64,000 nucleotides of DNA from Adiantum capillus-veneris (Eukaryota > Streptophyta > Polypodiopsida > Polypodiales > Pteridaceae). The stretch lies in NCBI GenBank assembly GCA_014529385.2, contig CM043970.1, forward strand, positions 42,268,779 to 42,332,778, in the 5' to 3' direction. Position numbers and translations under genes: made by a program. Below the pieces are notes generated by a model, which was not told the origin of the DNA, did not search any database, and saw only the letters and a list, made by a program, of their open reading frames with translations. Shown here piece by piece: positions 45,879-58,880 of this stretch (its first letter is position 1; every line of letters starts with the position of its first letter).

Positions 45879-46660
45879 AGAGAGTCAAAGTCAAGCCATG
45901 TAGAGCAGTGCAAAGTTGAGCCTAAAGAGGGTAAAAATTGAAAGATAAAAATAAAAAAATAAAAAGCCAAGGGGCAAAAACAACCTCGCTACTAATGCCC
46001 CCCCCCCCCCCCCCACCCCCCCCCCCCCCCCCCCCCCCCCCCCAAGTGCAAAAGAGAGAATAAAGAGCAGATTGAGCAAGGCGGTGCCCCCCTTCTCAAA
46101 AATACCAAAAATGGGTGCCATGTGGACCACTTAAATTGTAAATTCCCAAATTGAAGGCCCCCCTATAAAAATCAAAAATTAATCAAATAAGGGGTTTTTT
46201 TCCTGGCTTCTAGATGCCGTTTGAAGCCTACAAAGTGGAGTTCTCTAGTATATATTTTCTGAAGTGCAATCAATCCACAGTTGCTTCCCGTGCTATTGTT
46301 TCCACTTCCCCCTTCTCTTTATCCTGCTCTGGTGTTTCCTCTCGGTGCCGGCTGTGTGGGAGTGTGTGCCCCCCCGGACCGATGGTGTTTTGAGTGAGAG
46401 AGTGAGATTGAGTGGTTGTGTGTGTGTGTGTGTGTAAGGGTGGAGACAAGTAGTGGTAGTAGGTGTGTGGTGGTTTGTGGAGTGTGTGAGCAATGGAAAC
46501 GAGCATTCGATGGTTTGTTAGTGTAAAGTGTTTCTTTGAAGGTGTTTTCCGAGAGGATAGGGGTGCTGTGAATACCCTGAGCTATAGAGAGGCCCTTGTG
46601 TTTGTGTAGGGCGTGTTCCCCATTCCCCCTCTCCATCTTTTGGTGCCCCCACGGAGGAGC
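43831..46660. other. Unassigned region, GC-rich in part
   Basis: No recognisable protein frame. The 44350-45760 part is clearly richer in G and C than the neighbourhood. It holds a (GA)n tract (45799-45885) and a poly-C tract (45998-46043). It could be a retroelement leader or LTR for the gag ORF that follows, but I found no direct repeat to prove it. Confidence 0.4.
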
Positions 46661-46712
46661 ACACTGATTGCTCCCAGTTAATAAAAAAGAATTGGTTTTC
46701 GCGTTCGAAGTC

Positions 46713-48341
46713 ATGGCAGCTAGAAGCTATGGACCGATTTTCACAGGCGAAGAGAGCCCTGACGAGTGGATGTCAGATTTTGAGCTGTATATGCTATTGT
46801 TGCGTATGGGGAACAAGGATAGCAAAATACAGACTTTTCCTTTGGTGATGCGTTGTAGAGCTAAAGCATGGTCCGAAGCGTTGGAAGGTGAGCCGAAGAA
46901 AGCATGGCCGGCTCTACGGGCGAGGTTTCTTCACGACTTTCGCAAGGAGACTTCCCCAGTCGAGATGGATGCAAAGTTGAAGGCGCTTAAGCAAGATGTA
47001 AGTGAAGAATTCAATTTGTTTTTGGGTCATTCTAAAGAGTGTTGGGCAGAGCTAGTGGCATCCATTCAATTGGCTAATGGAGACTACTTTAAGCTGGATA
47101 AGTTCATGGCGTGTCTACATCCTAAGGTGAGAGAGAAGGTTGATTTCGAGAGCCCATAGAATTACAATGGTGAGGTAGCCATTGCACGATCGAAGAGCAG
47201 AAAGATAAATAAGAAGATAGAGCAGTGCGTGTCAGGCTACGAGACCATGGCCCATGTTCAACCGCAGAGTCCAAGGGAGGCTGCACATGAAGATAATCGA
47301 GGTGTAGCTGTTGTGCCATAAAATTGGGTGCGCACAGTGCAAGATTTGTCCAAGAAAATGCAAGAGTTGCGGCTCAATGTCATGGATAGAGGACATACAA
47401 AAGGAGCAAGGGGTAGGGCAAGGCCACTGCCAAGTAGGTGTTACAACTACACAGAAGAAGGGCACTATGCACCCAATTGTCCTCAAACACAGAGAGAAAG
47501 AGGAGGTATGTACCCGCTTTTTGGTAGAGGTCGAGGGCAAGGACAGTACAATGGTCCAAGAGAGAAAGTAGTGGAGAATCTTGTGCAGGCAGCTCTGCAA
47601 AACGGAGGTGAGGTCCCAAGAGTAAACACCATAGGCGTGGATAAGTAGGATGTCGAAGTTTTGGCCAATAAGAGAGCAAGAGCTGAGAGGGAGACAGAGA
47701 CAGAGTGGGAAACTAGAGCTCGCAAAGGCAAAGAGAAGGTGTACGAAGGTAGAGAGCAGCCCGAGCCTAAGCAGCCCGAGCCTAGCAAAAGGAGGAGGTG
47801 TCGCAAAATCAAGCAAGCGGATTTGCAGCTAGGACGTGGCTATCCCCAGTACAATCTGGTGAGTGATGTTCAAAATCAAAAAGCAAATATTACTTTTGGT
47901 CAGCTGTTAGCTTTAAATCCAAAGTTAAGAAGACAGTGGTCTACAAGTGTTAGTACTAGGATGCTAAGAGCTAAGGGAAATGTACAAGCAGTGAAAAACA
48001 TGGCTTTGAGGGTAGGTAGCCCCACTGACGTTCTTCTGTTGGTGGATGCGAAGAGAATGCAAGTACAAGCCTACATAGGTGGTGGAGCACAGGTTTGTGT
48101 CATGACGGAAGCAGCCATGAAAGAGAGTACGGGAGTCAAGGTAGTAGTCAAGCCAAATGTGCGCCTGAGGATGACCAACCATACCAAAGCCACGTGTCCG
48201 GGTGTGGCACAGGATGTGAAGGTTAAGGTGATGGGCGTAGAGTGCCTGCTAGATTTTTTCATGATGAAGGCAAGGGATAATGTAAAAGGTCCCTCCCTAA
48301 ACCCTAGAGCCATTCAGAACTTTTTTCAGCCTAGAAAATAA
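46713..48341 (+). pseudogene. Ty3/gypsy-like gag-protease, protease active site mutated
   Basis: The ATG at 46713 opens MAARSYGPIFTGEESPDEW with a gag core (AKAWSEALEG, FLHDFRKETSP, KECWAELVAS) to a stop at 47157. Gag text continues with a zinc knuckle CYNYTEEGHYAPNC (47440-47480) in which the second Cys has become Tyr. After a stop at 47646 a 226-codon frame (47661-48341) holds a basic linker, TFGQLLALNPKLRRQW and the protease core. There AYIGGGAQVCVMTE stands where AxIDTGA is expected, so the catalytic Asp is lost. Nothing like reverse transcriptase follows. It is a relative of the gag relic at 41.6-42.0 kb, and looks non-autonomous. Confidence 0.78.
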
Positions 48342-48574
48342 TTTAGAAAAAGCAGGACCGACAAAGAAGCATGTGGACAATGAGACTTTACTCCAGAATG
48401 AAAAGACAAGGATATTTTGCATAAGAAATTACGTCATCCCTATATTTTTCCAAATAGATTAAGATTATTTTTATGCTTCTTCATGAAGATACGCATAGGA
48501 ACTGGGAGAGATCGGGAACTGGGAGAAAAAGGGACTAACTTGATTGAAAGATAAAGTTAAGAGATAAGAACTAA

Positions 48575-48775
48575 GAAGAAAATTGGGGTCCAATAGGAAT
48601 TAAGAAGAGAATTGGGGTCCAATAGCATTTGAGAAGAGAAATGGGGTCCAATAGCAATTGAGAAGAGAATTGGGGGTCCAATAGGATTTGAGAAGAGAAT
48701 TGGGGTCCAATAGGAATAGGAATTGAGAAGAGAATTAGGGTTCAATAGGAATTGAGAAAAGAATACCCACCATTT
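48575..48775. repeat. Minisatellite of about 29-bp units, six to seven copies
   Basis: Adjacent units of 'gaagagaattggggtccaat' plus 'aggaattga' with small changes. The last unit runs into CCTATATAAGCACC, a TATA-like box at about 48777. That arrangement would fit an LTR promoter, though no partner LTR was found. Confidence 0.9.
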
Positions 48776-49176
48776 CCTATATAAGCACCCCCTCTCCTTT
48801 GTAATTTTAGACACACATATTGCTAAGCTACTTGCATACTTGCCATGCTCAAGATTATGCTTAAGTAAAATCATACGATAGGGGCTGCAGAGCACCGACT
48901 GTAGCTAGGGGTTTCCTGCAGCCATTCACACACAATCCTATGAGAAGCATGCTTGGAAGATGTAGACAGCCAATAGGAAAACCTTGCAGGACGCACAGTT
49001 CTCAACCCCGAGCAGGCAGGTAATGGGGAAATGTCGAAGAAGAAGAAGCCACAAGGGCCACAATGGATCCGTTAGGAAGATAAGGGCCCTCAGACTGTAG
49101 AAGCAAGGCCATGCATAATATAGAGGCGCTACACACAAGCTCCCACTCAAGCCCTTGGCGATGGTGACCTTCACTG

Positions 49177-49178
<2 letters not shown>

Positions 49179-49238
<60 letters not shown>

Positions 49239-49335
49239 GGCTAGGGTTGACGAGGTTGGGAGTTAGGTTCGTACTAGGTTTGTAGGGAGATCGAGTGCGC
49301 GCTTGAGGCATGGCAATGGAGCAGAGCGTGGTCTG

Positions 49336-49406
<71 letters not shown>
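49179..49406. repeat. (CT)n and (GT)n microsatellites
   Basis: (CT)n at 49179-49236 (one interruption), (CT)n at 49337-49362, then (GT)n to 49406. Confidence 0.97.
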
Positions 49407-49407
<1 letters not shown>

Positions 49408-50481
49408 ACGAAGTGTCGTTACAAAATGCCACAAATGGCTATGTAGTTTTTGTTTATTTAATAACTAGGGTAGCATACAAAGCAATGTGTATATATATAT
49501 GTATGTATGTATATATGCAGACATCTCTCACACGGCCGTTCTCACCTCTCCTGCGAGATTCAATTAGTACATGCAAGCTACAACATCATGTGAAAACATG
49601 AAGGCTAGGTGAGCTTGGTAGGTTGTTTCTATCAACTTTTGATGCATAAGAGAAGCTCAATCGGCAGGGGTGATGGGGATAGTCATTTGCTCTTGTCGCT
49701 GCTCACTTCCATCGTCGTCGTCATCACGACATCTGTCATTGTCATCATTGCAATGCTTTGAGATACCGCCACCAACGATTGAGTTGGTAGGCTTGTGTAT
49801 GGTACGTGGGTCCCGATTCTCATTAGTTGCGCTTCGTAACTAAAACTTCTCATCATCTCCACCCAAACGGTCCCAGGGTTGCTTCTTGTGCACCCATGAG
49901 CATTATTAACTTATCTTTGTTCCCAATTCTCTTTGATGGTCATTCCCTTGAGTCAAAACTCACAACGCAATTGATCTTTGACCTAATCCTATTTTCAGGC
50001 ACAAAGCTCATTGTGTGTTGAGGCCCTCGTGAGCCACTCAAGAGGGACCTCACATTCACCAATTATGGATTGAGTAACTCCAATGTTGCTCGTTTAACAC
50101 GAGCCAACTTTTTTTTCTTATCCACCCCCCCCCCCCCTCCTTTTCGACCCCCCTAGTACATGGCCTCCATGAAGGAGCGCTTACATACACACACCCTCGA
50201 AAATTGTGTAGGCAGAGCACAAAAAGACCGACGCCGGACGTGAAAGTGCATGGCATTCTTTGCTCCAACCGCACAATGCGTGGGTTGACTACCTTGTTGG
50301 AGAAAGGATGTTGCTTTGAGCTAGTGCCATTTAAAATCAAGAGCCAAAACTGCTATGCAATAGAGAAATATGAGAAACAAAGTGCTTCTTTGTGTGGGAG
50401 CACCATTGCCAAGAGAGCTCTCATTGAGAAATGATCGGCTAGAATTATGCTCCTACAAGACATCCCATTTTCTATCAATTG

Positions 50482-50607
<126 letters not shown>

Positions 50608-50871
50608 GAAACTTTGCCAAACTCCAGCTCCCCTTTTCATTGATTGTAGATCTTGCCATGTCTTTTGGTCCACATACTATACTTAAATACTAAGTTATTC
50701 ACATCATTTTACAATTACAATGCCTGAATTACCCTTGAAAATTAAGGACAATGAGATTCTAATCGAGATTTTTCAGCCTCCACTCATAAATTCTCAGACC
50801 CACTGGTTTTAATTTATGTATTGATGATTATCCTAGTGGATGATTGTTTTTGTTTTTTGACAACTATGCAA

Positions 50872-51123
50872 GTGCGCAATATTAAAAAATGGATAATGAC
50901 ACTTGTCAATTCATAATCTAAGACACGATCTTTATTTCTCTATAAGCATAAGTTTTTCTCTCTCCTTTCATGTTGTTCAATATTCTAGGTTGTTCAGGTG
51001 TGCAATATTCAAAAATGGATAATGGCACTTGTCAATTCATAATCTAAGACACGATCTTTATTTCTCTATAAGCATAAGTTTTTCTCTCTCCTTTCATGTT
51101 GTTCAATATTCTAAGTTGTTTAA
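50872..51123. repeat. 126-bp tandem duplication
   Basis: 50872-50997 and 50998-51123 are nearly identical, both starting 'gtg(c/t)gcaatatt' and containing 'cacgatctttatttctctat'. Only a few substitutions distinguish them. Confidence 0.95.
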
Positions 51124-51862
51124 TATTAAAAATTGTCCATTTTTTTGAGATACATTCATTTTTATACTAAATTAAAAGATTCTATGAAATCAACCATATG
51201 AGTGCATATATTTAAAACATTCACCACAGATCATCACAACACACTTCTCTATACTTGCTCTTGTACACTTTTGTACTTACCATAATTATAATATATCGAT
51301 CGTGCTTGGGCTTAACATCTTTCATTTTCATCTTTACTTGTTTTAAATAGGATTAGTATATGCATAATACTATTCTCAGTATACCGATACATAGTTGAAA
51401 ATCTCTCTAGTTCATTAGGAGAAATATAGACTTTGCATGGGCCTTGTAAGGTATCCTAATTTTTAGGGATTAAGGCTAATGTTGTGTAGGGTTAAGGGGA
51501 CAAGAACATTCAAGAAGGTAGTTTTGAGTAGGCTTTTCTAGCCTTTTTTTAAAGACAAATATAGGATATGGACCTAAGAGGTTATTTTCTCTCTCTAGCT
51601 TTTTGAAAGTGCAGGGAGTAAAGGGATGTGGCCACATCAACAAAAACGTGGGTCACTAAGAGCCAAATTTTTATTTTTTAAAAAAAAACTTATTTTTTTC
51701 TTTTCTTTTTACCTACAAGCTTTGAAAGTCCATTTTTTCAAAATCTTTTCTTCCAAAAAATACACTTTGTTCTCTCCTCCTCCTTCCTCCTCTCTCCCTC
51801 TTCTCTCCCTCCCTACCCCTACCTTCCTCCTCCTCCCCTCTCTCTCCCTCCCCCTCCCCCCC

Positions 51863-52089
51863 CGTTACCATATACATGTGGTAGTGATGTGTGTGAACAC
51901 ACTAGGACCACCGGGGCATTTTTTCCCTCTTTAGGAGGTTTTTTCCCACGTGCATTGTATATACGCCCATCACTCTAGGGCTATCCATCTTTTCATTGCA
52001 CACTAAGTAACATACTTTCTATTGTGTGCCTTGAGCTTCCTTCGTCTTCTCCAAGCTGTGTGTGTTTCTCTGCAACCCTAATTCCAACA
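51863..52089 (+). repeat. 5' LTR of element C
   Basis: 227 bp, matching the A-family LTR. It ends AATTCCAACA, followed two bases later by the tRNA-Met primer-binding site. Confidence 0.94.
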
Positions 52090-52441
52090 ATTGGTATCAG
52101 AGCAGGTTGCGTCCTCCCGGGCTTAGCCGCCAGCATCTCTAGCACATGCCTGCTCCTTTCTCGTGAGCTTTAGAGAGCATTCGCAGGTCAACAAAAAATT
52201 CCGGTTACCTCGTATTGCTGAGTTTGCTCAGATTTTTGATTCGGGCTCATTTCGATCTCCGTTTCCACTACAGACAGTACTGCACAAGCTATTCTGTCAT
52301 TTTGTGCAAAATTTTTGTCAATGCCATTTTTTGCATAACAGGTCCTTACAGTCTCCTACGGTTTGTGCTATATAGCACGTGTTGTTCCCGCTTCATTTCT
52401 CCTCTTTTCGAACAGTTTTCACATCAGGTGCAACATTTACC

Positions 52442-53516
52442 ATGGCTGACAACAACACAGATGTGTTCAAGATGTTTGCTGCTGCTGAGGACAGATCGGA
52501 TGGAGACAATTACCCTATGTGGGCTTACATGATGCAACATGTTCTTGTGTTAAAGGGAATTTGGAATATTGTGCAGGGCATTGATGTACGTCCTAGATTT
52601 GAGGATGCAGGCGATGTTGAGGATGTGGCAAGTCTTGCTGCAAGGATTGCTGCTATTAGAGTTGTTTTGCCTACGACATAACAATCTCGTTGGGATGTAA
52701 AGGATGCGCAAGCTCATGCATTGATTGCATTGTCTGTGAAGCGCACCATTGTTCCTCACATTCGTTTAGCAAAATCTGCAAAACAGGCTTGGATATTTTG
52801 GCTGGTCTTTATGCAAGTCGCAATGAGGCTAAAATTGCTTTGCTGCATAAAGAGCTGGAGTCGAAGATTATGCATGAGGAAGATGATATGGACACTTTCC
52901 TTGATGGTGTCAAGGATATCAATGAGCAACTTTATTTTGTAGGTGAAGTCATTTCAGACAGTTCCCTTGTGCAGACTGTTCTTAATGCCTTACCAGATTC
53001 TTACCAGACTTTTGCTAGTACTCGGAGACTTTGACCCAAAGAAATCCTGAAGTTGTCAAGTTTGATGCATTATGCACATTGCTGTTGCAAGAGTCACTTT
53101 TCAGAAAAAACAAGACTAGACAATGTGTAGTTGAATAGGCTTTTATTACATCTCAAAGAAAGGGTGGTAACAGCAATGCAGCCACTTCTTATGGTTTTGC
53201 TGCTTGTGGAAAAACTTCTGTTCCCAATGCTTCTGTTGGTAGCACTTCCTCTGGCAATTCCGGTGATAAGGGCAAAAAGAAGATGCGTTGCCATTATTGT
53301 AAAGCTAATGATCACTTGATCAAGCAATGTCCTAACTTGAAGGCCAAAGAGGCTAAGAAGAAAGAGGGTGGTTCCACTGCAAATGCTGGTTCCACTACCA
53401 ACGCAGCCATTGTTGAGTCTTCTGTGAAAGGAGACTATGATGCTGATGTTGATGCAGAATGGGCTTTTAGTGCAGAGTGCACTTACAATACTGTTGTCCA
53501 TGATGCATGCATGTGA
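52442..53516 (+). pseudogene. Element C gag
   Basis: The ATG at 52442 opens MADNNTDVFKMFAAAEDRSD with DNYPMWAYMMQHVLVLKG. A TAA at 52679 ends the first frame. Later frames carry the remaining gag text, including the 'VPHIRLAKSAKQAW' part missing from A. The zinc knuckle CHYCKANDHLIKQC (C-X2-C-X4-H-X4-C) lies at 53289-53330. The frame 53283-53516 runs past the point where B inserted in A and shows the empty site (GGGCTTTTAGTG). A TGA at 53514 ends it. Gag would package the element RNA. Confidence 0.87.
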
Positions 53517-54990
53517 GTTGCATCAAATTCACATGTGTGGTATTTCGACAGTGGTGCTACAAAGCACATTACCTCACATCGTGAATTGTTCAACTCTCTC
53601 AAGTCTGTCCCTCATGGGAATTCAGTCACTTGTGCCAACAATGCCTCTTATCTGGTTCAGGGAGTTGGAAAGATTGTGCTTACTACTGCAAATGGAAATT
53701 CTTTCACACTTGTTGATGCACTTTATGTACTTGGGATCAAGAAGAATCTTTTGTCTGTATCTGCACTTGCTAGACTTGGACTTGTAATAAAATTTGTGGA
53801 TGACAGATGTACAGTTCATGATCTCAGTTTTGGTGATGAAATTGTTGCATTTGGCCTTTTGTGCCGTGGGCTGTATAAGCTCACTTTGTATGACAAGTGT
53901 GGGTAAAATTTGCAAATGCACTTGCAGATTCAAGGGCTATTTCAGATGCAAAACTTCGGCATGCACGTTTTGGGCATTTGAATTTGCTACGTTTGCAGAA
54001 ATCTGATATGGTTGCTTCTTTGCTGCCTTTGAAGCACCTATCAAACATTTTTGTGAAGGCTATATTTTGGATAAAATGCAGGGTTCTAAGTTTCTAAAAG
54101 ATGGTTCAGTTAGGGCCACATGCAGGTTGCAGCTTGTGCATAGTGATGTTTGTGGGCCCATGCAAACTCTGTCCTTGGGCAATTACCTGTACTTCGTGAC
54201 TTTCATTGATGATTACTCCAGGCATGCATGGGTATTTTCCCTTAAATCAAAGTCCAAAGTTTTTATGTGCTTCAAACAATTTCTAGCTATGGTTGAAAAT
54301 GTATCAAAATGTGCTATGGGCACCCTCCGTTCCGATCGAGGGGGGGAGTATATATGAATTTAATGCATTTCTGTCTAGTTGTGGGATAAAACACCGATGT
54401 ACAGTGTCGTATACACCTAGCAAAATGGTGTTGCTGAGAGGAAAAATAGATCTCTTACGGAAATGGCAAGATGTATGGTCAAGATTCAAGCTTTACCACA
54501 TTCGTTTTGGCTCGAGGATTTCATGTGTGCCACTTATGTACTCAACAAGTGTCCTACAAAAGCGTTGTAGCCTATGACTCCATATAAAGCATGGCATGAT
54601 AGAAAGCCATCTATTGAGCACATGCATGTTTTTGGTTGTTTGGCTTATGGTTTAGTGCCACAAATGCAGCGCAAAAAATTGGATGATAATGCTGCCAAAT
54701 GTATTTTTGTTGGTTATAGTGCTGAAAGCAAAGGTTACAAGTTGTATCATCAGCAAACAAAGCGTATTTTGGTTTCACGGGATGTAGTGTTTGCAGAAGA
54801 TTCTGTTCAGCCCTTGCTGTCATGTACTAGAGACAGTAATGTAAGCTCACAGGACATTTATGACACTTTGTTGCCTCTTTTCAGTGGTGGAAGTTCAAAT
54901 GTAAATTCCAATGAGGCAAATGTTAGCCTATACGGGTTTCCAAAAATGTTACAGATGAGCCTATTACTGATGTAGATGTACATGATGTAC
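53517..54990 (+). pseudogene. Element C protease and integrase
   Basis: The protease motif WYFDSGATKHIT is in the frame 53535-53906, which is open through LLSVSALARLG. The pre-integrase region follows with stops (53906) and a small deletion. Integrase core blocks: LVHSDVCGPMQT (first Asp) and FIDDYSRHAWVF with LRSDRGGEY (second Asp) in the frame 54067-54357. A short deletion near 54356 and another in the 'QQNGVAE' region shift the frame. MTPYKAWHDRKPSIEHM and AKCIFVGYSAESKGY are in 54574-54975. The linker is cut by element D at 55013. Confidence 0.87.
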
Positions 54991-55012
54991 TTGATGAGGA
55001 AAGGGATGAAAA

Positions 55013-55500
55013 TGTTATGGAATTGATATTTTACTATTTATTGCAGCTGACAGGTGGAAAAGTCTTGACAAAGCTAGGCTATTGCAAAAGGATATTATAT
55101 TTTATGTACATTTTATTCAAGTGCTCTTTTATGAGCTTTGTCCATTTATGACCGGCTGGCCAGTTTGTACTCAATTTGACCATTCAAGAAATCTATAAAT
55201 GAAATACGTGCAAGAGGGAAATGGTCACTCTTGCACGGGGAAGATTGCACCCAGTGCCCGTGTACTTCTTCTCTTCTCTCCTCTCCTCTCTTCTCTCTCG
55301 CCGTGCTGGCATAGCATTCCACTCTAGGAGGTGCACGTACACGTTCTCTTTTTCTCTATCTCACTCTTAGTCTCTCTCTGTTCACATACATCGTGGTTTA
55401 TGTGCTATGGGAATCACCAGGTATGCAGATTTGTCAGTTTATGCTAGATACTGTGTTATCTTGGGTATTTTGCAGGGCAACCATGTTTCCATCTATAGCA
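55013..55500 (+). repeat. 5' LTR of element D
   Basis: 488 bp from TGTTATGG to ATCTATAGCA. The core is C/T-rich ('cttctcttctctcctctcctc'). Related LTR pieces occur at 24.7-24.96 (minus), 25.56-26.08 and 36.27-36.41 kb. Confidence 0.85.
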
Positions 55501-55877
55501 GTGGTATCAAAGATCTACACCGGGGGGAATTAGAAAGCGTATGAACTCACTATGCTCAAGCTTGAAGCATCAAGTGTGTGTAGTTGTGTGAGCGCACAAA
55601 CACAATTGGGCAAGGAGCAGCCTATTGAAAATCAGGCAAGTATGCCTAGGAGCAAATTGCCAGCCCATGACGGTGGCATGCCCTAACTTCACATCGTTGT
55701 CCTCTACCCCGCCTCACCTCCGCCTTGGCTTTGCCAGAGGATGCATGCGCTATAGCCTAAGATGTCGTTTGGCATGCACCACTGTGTGCGTATGCAAACC
55801 AGAGATGCACTCCCACTCATGCAGCACTTCGGCCCCAGTTTTTTGATCACCAACCCTCAGTACACTCATCGTTTCTT

Positions 55878-55878
55878 G

Positions 55879-55931
<53 letters not shown>
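55878..55931. repeat. (CT)n microsatellite inside element D
   Basis: An uninterrupted CT tract of about 54 bp. Confidence 0.97.
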
Positions 55932-55933
<2 letters not shown>

Positions 55934-56369
55934 CATGGCAATGCCAGTCTCCTGTAAATCACTATTGATCACACTTTTTTCGATTCATGGGCTCGTGCTC
56001 AAAGGTACCAACTCCCCTTTGTGACCACGAGCTTCACTACATTCATAGTCGTACACCACTTTTAGTCCTCCAACTCCATGCATCGGTTCTCTTTCTCTCT
56101 CTCTTTGGCCAACTAGCGGTCCCTCACACACACACCTCCCTCTTTGATCTATGAGGATCAATGCTTCTCTCCTTCTCTGTGATATTGTCCATCCCAATGT
56201 CTTTTTTTTTTTGCTCATGCTAACACTACCTCTATGTTTCTCTCTTGACTCTCATCAACTGCTCCCACACACAGACACACACACAAGACAATGTCAGGCC
56301 ATCATCCTCTACAACCCAACTCTCCCTCTCTCTTTCTCCCCCTCCTAGTGCAACTACCTACAGAGGCAG

Positions 56370-57180
56370 ACATTAATGAATCTCTTCAGGGATGGCTGCA
56401 TTACTTTTGCAGACAATGACTGCATTAATTTCGCAGACAATGGCCGATGTCGGGCATCCTCGACACGACGATGACAATGATTATTTTCCTGTGACAATTT
56501 CACTTTTTGCGTTTTAGTTTTTGTTTATAGTGCTTCACTATACTTCATTTCAATTTAACACCCAGACATTGTATAAGACTCATAATGATTGATCCCATAG
56601 GCCTTTGTATAATACATAAGGATTGATCCCATAGGCCTTTGGAAGCCGCATAATAAAACATTTCAGTTCTTTTTGCTATCTCTTCCCTCTCCCACTATGA
56701 TCCTTATAACGACGGACATAGACGAAGCTCTTCAATAAGCATGCAATAGCTTTCCGGACATCACCGGGCTGCCAAGCATATTCGGACATCGACAAAGCTC
56801 CTCAACGACCAACTTCTTGTGACAATGTTGCATGTTGCCGGCCATCCCGAGCATTGGAATGATCACGATGATGATGATTGTCTGTCGATATTAATTTTAG
56901 TCTTTTAATTCAAATTTTCACTACACTTCATTTTATTTCATACCCGAAATTGTATTAGATCCATGAGGATTGGAGGATTGTACGAGTTTGACCCCATGGC
57001 TTTTTAAAGACGAGTAATAGAATTTTTCATTTCATTTCACTTCTCTCTTTCCCCCCAATACCACTACCTACAACGATGGACAATCACGACGCTCTTGATG
57101 CAATACTTCCTGCAACAACGCTAGAGCATTGACGACGACGATGATGACTTTATTTTATACCTAGCTTTAGTGTATTTTAA
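56370..57180. repeat. Degenerate long tandem repeats inside element D
   Basis: Similar segments recur around 56440-56700, 56830-57060 and 57110-57180. Each has a 'cgacgatgat' stretch, then 'ttttagt', 'cttcattt', 'attgtataaga...ttgatcccatag' and an 'aataaaacatttcatttc'-like end. Identity is low. No coding frame. Confidence 0.55.
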
Positions 57181-58679
57181 TTTCTTGAACTTGTAAATTC
57201 CCCATTACCTCTTTTGCTTGCCTTAAAGAACAGTCACAAATTTACACAAGTTTAGTGTAATTACCAGCAAAAGCTTTAAAATATTTCACCTAAAACCGCA
57301 CGAATTTCAAGTTTGCACTTATTTTCAGTGATTAGCACAGAATGTATTTTTCTACCTTGTCAAAGATCACAAGTACACAACATGCGAACCATAGAAGACC
57401 ATGCAAATCCAATCAAAATTCATTACACCATCACTATAGACTGTCATTGTTGCTGATTCCATTCCTATAAATACTCTGCCTATTATGTATGATGATGTTA
57501 TATCAACCATTAGAATGAGGATCAAGACACGTAAGTAATTATCTACTAAAAAGGAGAAAAATGCTCTCTCCTCACTATTTGCATGAGACATTATGTCAGT
57601 TATATCCATTAGCAGTAACGTAATTTACTTAGATTTTCACTTTGATTGCTCTACAATTATCCTAAACGTTGAATCATGGGGGTAGTGAAATTATTGTTGC
57701 ATATTACTCGATATTGTTCCATCTATTTGTTTATGCATCCCACCCCTCCCAACGTTTCTAATACTCATTGATAGAGGACTACAATTATTGAGAGATATTT
57801 ACTTTTGTGCAAGGATCTGATATCAACACCTTTCCATTTGGAGACCTCCTTGTAACCCATTGAAACAGTTATTCATGGGACACCACTCAACAAATTTATA
57901 TAGCACCTTCATTATCCGTTCGTTTGTACTCAAACTTCCCTGCTTTCATCCTCTTTTATTGACAAATAATCCAACTTTGCATCAATTCTATCATCACAGT
58001 TCATTTACTGTACGATTATATTGCTCTTAAATTGAACAAGAAATTGTAAGTGCTTTGTCTTTGAGAAACACTTTTGCAGATAAAGCTCGATACAATGCTA
58101 ACATCTTGGCAACCCTCCAGGTATGAAATTTATCAATATATTGTTATCTACGAAGATCATCTACAACATAATCTCTCTCTATGTATATATAGACCCATAT
58201 ACAAATACACCACCCTTTTGCTTATTCTACTTCCTTTCTTATGTTAAGGTCTACAAATTATCCATCACCTATTACACCAACTTCCTATACGACAATCTTA
58301 TAGTTTAATAAGAGTTTGATAAATCCATGCTCATTATATTAAATTTCTTTCAAGTAACTCTATTTACATGCGTTTTCACAAGACTATACCTAAGCAATTT
58401 TCCAATAAGTAAGAATATCACCAGTTATTTTTAGAAGAGGGAGCTTCTTTACTTGTTTGCATATGTCATAAGCTGCAAAATCTATTGTTTCTAATATCAT
58501 GGCTCGTACTTACTTTGATTGAAATCTTTACTGAGATGACTTGTCACACCACTACTTACATGAGCTCAGTTGGTGTGCGATGATCGCTAACATTTGATAC
58601 CTGCTTTCACATTCCAGTCTATTCCAGTTTCATATCAACAGGTCTTTTATTTTTCACTTTTTATGCCATGACTAGTCCA

Positions 58680-58880
58680 TTGGTCATAGGCACACAGATT
58701 CGCCGATTTAGGCAGTGTGTCAATGCTCATCTGGTCGATTTAGGCAACACAACAACCAACTACAGATTCACAATTTTTAAATGATACAAATGCAGATTTG
58801 CCGATTTAGGCAGCATTAGTGCAGATTCGCCGATTTAGGTAGCATGTCTTATTGGTGTAGACTCGCCAGTTGAGGCAATA
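58680..58880. repeat. Minisatellite of 'cagattcgccgatttaggcag' type inside element D
   Basis: Four or more units near 58690, 58730, 58795, 58822 and 58858 share 'gattcgccgatttaggcag'. The same unit appears on the other strand at 25360-25550. Confidence 0.75.

Noticed and set aside
45530-46130. Ser/Leu-rich and Gly-rich frames at 45.5-46.1 kb
   Set aside because: They come from (GA)n and poly-C tracts read in alternative frames.
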